Positions 56,433 to 64,000 of a stretch of 64,000 bases of DNA are shown here, one piece after another (within the stretch, counting starts at the first letter, position 1; each line of letters begins with the position of its first letter). The DNA is from Vesta saturnalis (taxonomy: Eukaryota > Arthropoda > Insecta > Coleoptera > Lampyridae). The stretch is from contig JARFJB010001278.1 of assembly GCA_036346205.1 (NCBI GenBank), positions 5,676,001-5,740,000 of the forward strand, read 5' to 3'. The position numbers were made by a program, and so were the translations under genes. The notes under the pieces are model-generated. The model was not told the DNA's origin and made no database searches. It saw only the letters and a list, made by a program, of their open reading frames with translations.

Positions 56433-58404
56433 TCATTTTCCACAAACCATTTTCTTGCAAACAGTGCATTTAGAGGTAATTTTATTACAGTTGCAGAATT
56501 TAAGAATTTGACATTTTCTCCGTTTTGGTGCCATTTCCTCTTCAGTTTCATCACCACTGTCTTCATTATCTCTTGTTGTCCTACGAAGTGGGCGACTCTT
56601 CAAGTACTCAGAGCGTAGTTCCTCTGCAAGTTGCTGAAGATACTGACGTCTGAATGATACATATGCATTTATTCCAGCAAGGTCAAGGATATTGTAGAAC
56701 GAGTGTACAGGCCATCTTCTAGAGGAAGCCTTGACGGAATACTGCCTGGCCATTTGATCCACTATGTCAACCCCAAATTTTGTCTTGTTGTAATAACTTA
56801 TAGTTTCAGGAGTTTTTTTCTCATTTGTATCTACAGCAACAGTAGGATGGAGAGAACTCATTACCAGGGCATTTTTTGCTTTTTCCCTTGATAAACCGTT
56901 AGGGAAATATCATCATGTTTCAAGATTTTTGTTGAATAGAGAGGGGCCTTCAAAGTCTTCACTGCAGATGGTATTTTCCTTCTCGCTCTGTTCACAGTTC
57001 CCACGATGGAGGTTTACTTCCCTTTAAATTTCTCAGCAAGTTTGAGGGAAATGAAATAATTATCTGTAGTGACATTTCTGCCTTTAGAAAGAAATGGTTG
57101 CATAAGACGCATCACTACATAATCAGAAACTCTTTCATCTTGGCACCTTGCAGTATCCTTTCCAAGATAAGGGAAACCATTTAGGAGGTACTTGGTATCA
57201 ACATCTACTGCTAACCAGTACTTTTGACCATACTTGTCAGGTTTTGAAGCCATGAGTTATGTGACCGGGCACCTAGTTTTACTTGGGAAAAGTTGCTCAT
57301 CAATCGTTATGTTAGGTGCGGGTTTGTAACATATAGTGCAGTTTTCAATGAACTTGTACCAAACAGCAGACACTAATGCAAATTTGTCCATCTGCAAACG
57401 TACAGAGCGCGTAGATTTCTCGTCGAACCTCAGGAATCTCAAAATTTCACAGAATCTATTTCTGCTCATGGTTTCCCCACAGAAAGGTAGGCCGCAGAAG
57501 CCTGACCATAAGCTGTAGAGGTCTGTAGTTCTGCAACCACTAACACCACGAGCATAAATTATTGCAATAAATGCTTCTAATTCTTCAGTGGACATCGACC
57601 AGTTGCTATTTCCTAATACTCTGTGAGCCTCGGTTATTGTGCATTTCTGTATATGTGTGAGGATACAGTGGTCTATGAACAAATGCCATACACTTGACAC
57701 ATTTTCGTCACTTACATGTCTTTTTGCGTGTGGTGTAGGTCCAGGAGATTGTCTCAAAATGTTATGAATAGGAAGGCGTCCTCCTTGTTGTGAATTAGGC
57801 ACTGATTCAATCCATATTGTGCCATCAGGAGCAACTTCTTGGTGTACGACATCTGTAGATGAAGACGCAGGAACAGGTTCTTCTCCTCTTCTTTTACATG
57901 AATCTCCTTCATCTATAAACAGGAATTTTTATATTACATAAATAAATAACGCCAAAATAATAGAAAAGTATTTATGATAAGGTCATTATATACCGATACA
58001 CTACTACACCATTTATAAGAAATTATACATTTTTAATTATGTAAGATCATAATAAAAATGAATACAATAAATTATAATTATGATAATTATTATTATAAGT
58101 TGGCAGTAATAGGCTAATAATAATAATAATAATAATACTTACTAGATTGTGAATTTTGATTTTCAACATCTGAGAAATCCGTATCACTACTATTCGATGT
58201 TTCATCTACTATTTCTCTAGTTGTTTGCGGCAAAAACTCATCATCCGAGTTATCAGTAAGAAGTTCACCTCCATCAGAACTATCATCGAGAACTTTCCGT
58301 AGCTCTGAAAGCAGCTCATCTTCACGTAAATAACGTTTCCGATACATTTCCACCTTCACCTCACAATCGCATATATAAAACTGAGTTTCGGAAGTGAATG
58401 ACAA
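56433..58404 (-). pseudogene. piggyBac transposase with intron, broken
   Basis: Exon 1 (58404-58139) is acidic (SDDEFLPQTTREIVDETSNS) and ends at CTA|GTAAGT. Exon 2 opens after TTTATAG at 57915, in phase, with EGDSCKRRGEEPVPASSST and GTIWIESVPNSQQGGRLP. The core follows: HLFIDHCILTHIQKCT, STEELEAFIAIIYARGVSGC, SRNRFCEILRFLRFDEKSTR, NITIDEQLFPSKTRCPVT with the first catalytic Asp, then a stop (probably a Gln codon changed). Next are YWLAVDVDTKYLLNGFPYLG with the second Asp, TTDNYFISLKLAEKFKGK and a second stop. After a frameshift near 56890, FGVDIVDQMARQYSVKASSR has the third Asp and a Cys-rich tail ends it (CNCNKITSKCTVCKKMVCGK). This is much better preserved than piggyBac element 1. Confidence 0.9.
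57916..58138 (-). other. Intron of piggyBac element 2 transposase
   Basis: Minus-strand donor GTAAGT at 58138 and acceptor TTTATAG at 57916, about 223 bases, joining phase-compatible exons. The intron starts with a TAT-trinucleotide run. Confidence 0.7.
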
Positions 58405-58585
58405 AATAACTCTTACTATGCTCGTTGTTGTTGATTATGTTGTCAATAATCTAAATAAAACTTCATTGTTACATCATAAACTAAAATAGCTAGCATACAG
58501 AAAAAAAGAAAATAGCTTTGGAAGTGAATAAAAATAACTCTTATTATATATAAATGAAAAAGGGTCATTTTGACCCCTCTGTTAA

Positions 58586-59388
58586 AAACCCAAAAAAAGG
58601 TAAGTATTTTAAATACAAAATGAGTTGATAATTTCTTGTATCAAAGACCTTTGAGAAGTTTAACTATATCAGTGCAGTAAATTGTGAATATAGAACCGAT
58701 TTTATAGCCTTTGAAGGGTATTATTAATCCTGATTTTCATTTCTTAAGAATTCTTTTTTTTTATATTTTTAATAGTAATCTATAAATGTTCTTGTGCAGG
58801 ATGCCAAGTAAACGCGTAAGAAAAGTTAATAGTGTGTAGCGAACATTAAGATTACACAAATGGTTTCAGATAGTTCTTGGTCTGATAGAGCCAAGGACAA
58901 ACTGTTGTTTTAATCTAAAATGCTTTCCTTTGATCTATGTTTCACCTACTTTATGTTAGGCCTTTACCTAATTTTATTATCCGAGTATTTTAAGAAAATC
59001 TTTAAAGTGATAAGATAATTTAAACAAAGTTTTAAGCAACTGGGGATCACGTCAATCCGTTGTGCTTTGCATTAAGGTCAGACCTTTACACATATTAACC
59101 GCCGACATCTGGAACGTGTTCGCAGCATCATCTGTTAGATTTAAATCTTAGTGATTTTCAGTAAAGTTACCACTTTTCTTGGCTTGGTCCGACACGTCCG
59201 TTGGTCCGTCCGTCTATCCGTGTCCGCGATTACAGAAAAAACTTTCTTTCCAAATCTGTTTTCGTTAATTAGTAGTGTACCAATTAAAGATAAGCACCTC
59301 ATATTTTGACCTGAATGTGATGTTTGTATCCGCAATTACAGGATAGGCGGTGTGACCTTTTTTAATTATTTATTGGATAAACGATAGA
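58586..59388. other. Non-coding stretch
   Basis: No gene recognised between piggyBac element 2 and the minus-strand LINE. Confidence 0.4.
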
Positions 59389-62260
59389 ATACTTTTTTTT
59401 TTCTTATATATTTACAAGCTACTTCCAAAGGAGTATTAAGTAAATGCGGTAAAAGTACAAGATATGTAAGGCAAGCATTCACTAACGCTTCCCCTTATTG
59501 ATTATCTATTTATTCGTTATATGATGTCTTCAGGCAAGGTTCTGTGGAGTTTGATTAAGTTAGGACCATTGTTAATAATTATTGTATCAGGTCATTGTCG
59601 TGATTAGTTACTTGGTCGTGGTATTTGACAACGTTTCGCTCGATTTCGTCCTTGATGATGTGGGTTTTCAAGTCGGTGTGAAGTTTATAATTACTAACGT
59701 ACCAAGGAGCATCTTCCAGGGTTCTGAGTAGCTTTGAATGGAATATTTGTATAATTGCATTTCCAGGTTTGATAACTTGGCACTCCCCCATAACTGGAGC
59801 TCGTAGGTCCAGATAAGTTTGATGATGGTTTTATATAATAAGACTTTGTTGTTTAGTGAGAGTTTTGACTTACACCCAAGAAGTCAGTACATTTGGCGAA
59901 GCTTAAGGTTCACTTGCTTACACTTTGTCTTGATGTGAGTTTTCCATGTGAGTCGATGGTCAAGGGTTAGTGCTAGCTGTTTTGTTGCATATTTCGTAGG
60001 TACAGCTATGTTGTTGATTGTTACAGGTGGACTGGTTGCTCGTCGATTCGTAAATGTGACTTGGACCGATTTGGCTTAATTTATCTTCATCCTCCGTTTA
60101 TTATACCATTTCGTAAGAAGATCCAAGTGGAATTACAGTTGTTCAGAAGCTGTTGTTAGGTTTTCACTGGTGGATAGTACGGAAACATCATCGGCAAATG
60201 AGGCAATCGTGGTGTTATTTGTTTCGTGTAGGTCGGTGGAGTATATTAAGAATAGGAACGGTCCAAAGACACTACCTTGTGGGACTCCAGATTCTACATG
60301 ATCAAAATTGAACTGTCATCCGTTGTCTTACTGAGAAGTTTCTGTCAGTTAAATAGGATTTCAGGAGATAGAAATTACTGGATAGTATCTTTTTAGCTTA
60401 AATAGCAGGCCGGGATGCCACACTTAACCAAAAGCCTGTTGTATATCGAAGAATACCGCATTGGAGAATTACTTCTCTTCCAGACTCTTAGCTGTATTGT
60501 CGAATGTCGTTCGCGAAATCCAAATTGGTGGTTGGGGAGTAGCGATTGAAGGTCGTGTTCTTCATGAATTCTCCTTATTTCTATATTTCCATGCAATGGG
60601 ATAGTAGGTTAATCTTAGCATGCGGTTATAGATGACCGTTAAGAGTACAATAACTTTTTTCTGCAGGCGAAAAGGGTTTAATTGGCATGGTACATGGATG
60701 AAATTGTCTATTTCATTGTCGGGATCTCCTATCTCGGGTTCAAATACTTCAGCTAGGTGCGTGGCAAAAGTATCGGCTCTCTCCTGATCACTACTGGCCC
60801 ACTCTCCGTTAGGTTGTTGGATTGGTAATACTAACTGTGGTCTTTCCAGCTTTTTTGTTGTTTTCTACAAAGTGTTATCATTTGTTGAGAGTTTGGTAAT
60901 ATACTGTTCGAAAGTATTGTTTTGGACTTCTTTAAGTGCTGTTTTTAGTTCTCTGAACAGTCTATTGTAGTGGTGTTGGTCAATGTTGTTCTTCGATTTT
61001 TCCAAACTCTTCTGGCCCGTCGTTTCTCGGCGATTAGTTGCTTGATCCGTAACGGCACAGCGAGAAAATTTGTAATTCTGTGACCATTTTGGGGAGTATA
61101 ATGCCAGGCTGCTTTTTGTACTATTTTAGTAAAATACTATATTGCTTCATTTAGGTCTTAGGGAGACTTTATTCGTACCCTAAGGTCAGTATTTGCTTCT
61201 AGGTAACTTTGGAATTGTATCCAATCGGGATTTTTGGAAGTTAGTTTTGGAGGAAACGGTTTGTTAATGATAGTGGTGCTTATACTGGATATGACCGGGG
61301 TGTGATCCAAGGATAAATCATAGTTTGACTCTATCAAGCAGTTATGTGTGTTGAAATTTCACACATAATGGAGCAGTCTTGGAGATCGGGTAGCTTATCT
61401 GGATCGGTAAGCCAGTAGGTGGGTACGCCGTTAGTGAGATGATCATAATTGTTATCGATCATTGTGCGTAGATGATTTCGATCACTCGGCGTGTTAACTC
61501 TCGAACCCCAGAGGGTATGCTTGACGTCCAAATCGCCTCTTATGATGAATTTATTACCAAAGATATAGAAACATTCCCTATATTCATCTAATGATATTGT
61601 GTGTCGTGAGGCTATAGATAGCAGAGACCTAGAGGTGCCAAGGAAGTGCCTTTATTACTACACTTGTTGCTTGAATTTTGTCAGTTTGGTATTGGGGTAG
61701 TTCGTGGTGGGAGATCGAACTACGTATTATTATCGCTGCTTTATATTTAAAAAAGATATAATTTCTTGCTTATGATTTAGCAGTCCATTAGCGTTCCAGG
61801 TAGGAATTCGGTGAATGTGTGCCATTATGGGTTCAGCTTACCAATAACTGTCGCTGGGAGGTATAATACTATACCGTTTGTGAAAACATAGCTTTGAATT
61901 CATTTAGAAATGTTGTTAGTTGTTCACCAATATTGGGTATTTGTTCAGTTTGGGCGAGATTACCTCTAGCAGTGATATTCGCATATATTGCTGAGGTAGT
62001 TTGTGTGGGGTCACTGTGTGATGTTCTTGTGTTGGTTAAGTGAGAGTCACTAGTTTGTATGTTTCCATTTTAATTAAATCTTTGTTGTTGATTTATACGA
62101 GTTATATTATTAGGTCTATGTTTTATTGCCACTAGGTTGTTATAAACGGCACAGCCCTTGTAGTTAGCGGGGTGACCTCCACACAGAGCACATTTGGCTG
62201 GTGTATTTTTGAGTTTCTTGCATGTTCTAGAATCATGTTGTTCGCAAACCTATTGAAACA
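59389..62260 (-). pseudogene. Jockey-type LINE, 5'-truncated and decayed
   Basis: Read leftwards from 62260. The end of ORF1 has a zinc knuckle (KCALCGGHPANYKGC, about 62195-62150) and a Gln/Asn-rich tail ending near 61865. ORF2 begins near 61830 with IPTWNANGLLNHKQEIISFL (endonuclease start). Then come FIIRGDLDVKHTLWGSRVNT (61531 block) and PTYWLTDPDKLPDLQDCSIM. The reverse transcriptase includes HQFGFRERHSTIQ (about 60530), FADDVSVLSTSENLTTASEQ (about 60200), RMKIN and AKSVQVTFTNRRATSPPVTI, followed by LTWKTHIKTKCKQVNLKLRQ. It closes with PWYVSNYKLHTDLKTHIIKD (59700 block). A run of T at about 59391-59401 is its poly(A) tail on this strand. There are many frameshifts and stops. It is a different family from L-A and from the ORF1-only element. 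Confidence 0.8.
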
Positions 62261-64000
62261 AAATTTTGAATTGACACAGTATAGCACTATGGGCGTCATT
62301 CGAAAATATTTTTAGAGTGGATTCCGCATATCCATTCTATTTCCCTCTACTGATAACCGATCGTTACGAACTGTGGTCAAAGTAACAAATATCAAGTTCA
62401 AGATCTACGAAACGACATGGCGATTTCGCATAAACTATTGTATCGTTGAAATTATTTATCTATTTATTTGTGTTTAAAGGTTAATTGGTGTTTAAATGCA
62501 TTTTTTTATAAATGCAAAGCATAAATTACTGAATGATTGAGTATCTAGCACTAATCTTACATTGTCCTTATCTGAAGTTACGCTTTTCATGATTGATAAT
62601 GTGTGGTACCCTTAAAGTAAAAGGTGCAGCCCGTCGTTGATGCACTAAATAAGCAAAATATGTATATGTAGTACGGAATCATAATTAATTTTTATAACAT
62701 AATTAAATTATTAAATTATAATGATCGGCAACCTACATCTCAATGGGGGGTTTGTCAGAAATTTATGGTTTATTTAAACAAATTAAAAGAAATTAACTGG
62801 TTTGTACTAACTAGTTAAAACTAATTTTATAACTAAATTATCATAATTACCAGTCTGCAACATTATTTAAAAGTTCCTTACATTAGTTAGCCAAGCTAAA
62901 GAATTTGATATTTTAATGTTTGCTTCCTTTAAGTTGTGCTGGATAATCATATCCTACGTGTGAAGAAGAAATGATAATAATCCACCTGTGTCCAATAATA
63001 CAAAATTGTTAACCACTGATGGGCATAATGCAATGTAACGCTGTGTATCTTAGAGAAGAGATCTGTAATCTATTGTATTTACTTCCTGTTACTTCAGTAC
63101 GTGATCGGAAGTAGATGAAAACGAAGCAGCAGCAGAAGGTGTGTAACTGATAATAAAAACAAAAATAAAAATAAAAGTAATAAAGAAGGTGCAGCAAGAA
63201 GACATTAAAGCCATGCAACATACTAGAAGAAAAATGAAAGATATATATTTTTTAAACTATACAATGTAAACTAGACAATGGCGAACCTCATGTTATCTTA
63301 ATGGAGGAAAGCAATGGGCATTTCCGCAACGATAGAAGTGAAATAGAGGGGTATATGGGAGAAGATAGCGAAATTACAAAATACGACAATTGCTAAAGGT
63401 TAATAGCTTGTGAATTTTCAACGACTTAGTGCCAACACATACAAGATTCAAACTGCTGCATCGTATACTTAGACGTGTTGCGAAAAATCCCAACTGTATA
63501 AATATGTAGACATTCAGTATAGGCAGTAACGCTTGGAAATTATAACCGCTACTGATAACAAATAAGAAAAAAAAAGAAAAGCACAAATACAGAACTACAG
63601 ATCAAGAGACAAAGAAATTAATGTAACGTTCAAGCAAAAAGTAAAAGAATTATTTGAAACAGCAACCGATTGAGGAATACAGAAAAAAATAAATACTATT
63701 CGAAGAGAATATTCTAAGGGCAGTGAGTGAAGACTGTGGAATAGGAAGACATTTCATTCAAACCAAAATAAACAAATAGTGGATAATGGACATTTCAATC
63801 TGAGGTTAAATAAAATAGACAAAAACAATATATAAGTATAAGGAATGAGAACAGCTAACAACAATGTAAACTGTGCAGGGCAGAAGATGATTAAATTTGC
63901 TAAACAGCGGCATGGGAAAACCTCGGCCACAAGATCAGAACTGGCTATGCAGAAAATAAAAAATTGTTCTTTGGAATATTAAAACAAATAGCAAGAAAGA
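62261..64000. other. AT-rich stretch without recognisable features
   Basis: No gene, RNA gene or clear repeat. The last 400 bases are A-rich on the plus strand and have short polar reading frames, but I recognise no family. Confidence 0.35.

Larger units (their letters stand above)
56173..58581 (-). mobile_element. piggyBac-like element 2
   Basis: The right end is ...TGACCCCTCTG|TTAA (58582-58585). The inverted counterpart CCAAAGGGGTCAATTTGACC lies at 56211-56230. The true left end is either just after CTAA (56208) or just after the intact TTAA at 56169-56172, which it would share with the neighbouring MITE. The terminal region is itself a palindrome (GGGGTCAAnnTGACCCC). It holds one spliced, broken minus-strand transposase. 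Confidence 0.8.

Noticed and set aside
63009..63586. Two ~70-codon hydrophobic minus frames near the right end
   Set aside because: A-rich plus-strand composition gives Phe/Leu/Tyr codons on the minus strand; no start context or motif.

Overview
The window looks like repeat-rich, gene-poor nuclear DNA from an animal, almost certainly an insect or other arthropod. I infer this from its AT-rich background, its introns, and the transposon families it carries (piggyBac, MADF/BESS-associated PIF/Harbinger, DD41D mariner relatives, Jockey-type LINEs). I could not fix an order or species. I found no host gene that I can defend; nearly every recognisable protein belongs to a mobile element and most are broken.

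Layout, left to right. 0-7 kb: a DDE transposase fragment runs off the left edge. A non-LTR retrotransposon (LINE family 'L-A', copy 1) follows, split by a 1.7-kb solo LTR. 7.8-12.7 kb: a decayed PIF/Harbinger unit, with a MADF-BESS gene whose intron holds the antisense transposase, then a pogo-like element with an almost intact DDE transposase. 13.9-18.1 kb: a T-rich region with a possible long LTR and primer-binding site, large TA and TG/TGCG microsatellites, and a MULE transposase remnant. 18.2-23.2 kb: a Tc1-like pair of ends, a tRNA-derived SINE, a second LINE fragment and LINE L-A copy 2. 23.7-29.5 kb: nested mariner-like elements sharing TACAGGGT ends, with very long inverted repeats and two DD41D transposase pseudogenes.

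31.7-33.5 kb: a foldback element whose arms are made of ~140-bp tandem repeats, bounded by an 8-bp target duplication. 34.1-37.4 kb: an unclassified protein family with transposase-like motifs, abutting a hAT (ZMYM1-like) pseudogene. 37.5-38.7 kb: small repeats and a foldback MITE. 40.0-42.5 kb: piggyBac element 1. 42.5-44.7 kb: another copy of the left-edge DDE family, then a third DD41D transposase. 47.2-48.4 kb: LINE L-A copy 3. 48.5-49.7 kb: an old ~140-bp tandem array with a palindromic core. 50.6-52.1 kb: a Jockey-type ORF1 with CCHC knuckles, followed directly by a 3' end with no ORF2. 52.9-53.5 kb: hexamer and pentamer arrays. 55.6-58.6 kb: two small inverted-repeat elements and piggyBac element 2 (spliced). 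59.4-62.3 kb: a Jockey LINE on the minus strand. The last 1.7 kb shows nothing recognisable.

The items most worth a second look are the concentric inverted-repeat complex (23.7-29.5 kb), the foldback element (31.7-33.5 kb), the antisense transposase inside a MADF intron (8-10 kb), the unclassified protein family (34.1-36.1 kb), the ORF1-only retroelement (50.6-52.1 kb) and the degenerate palindromic tandem array (48.5-49.7 kb). No new cellular system is evident. The interest lies in element architecture.
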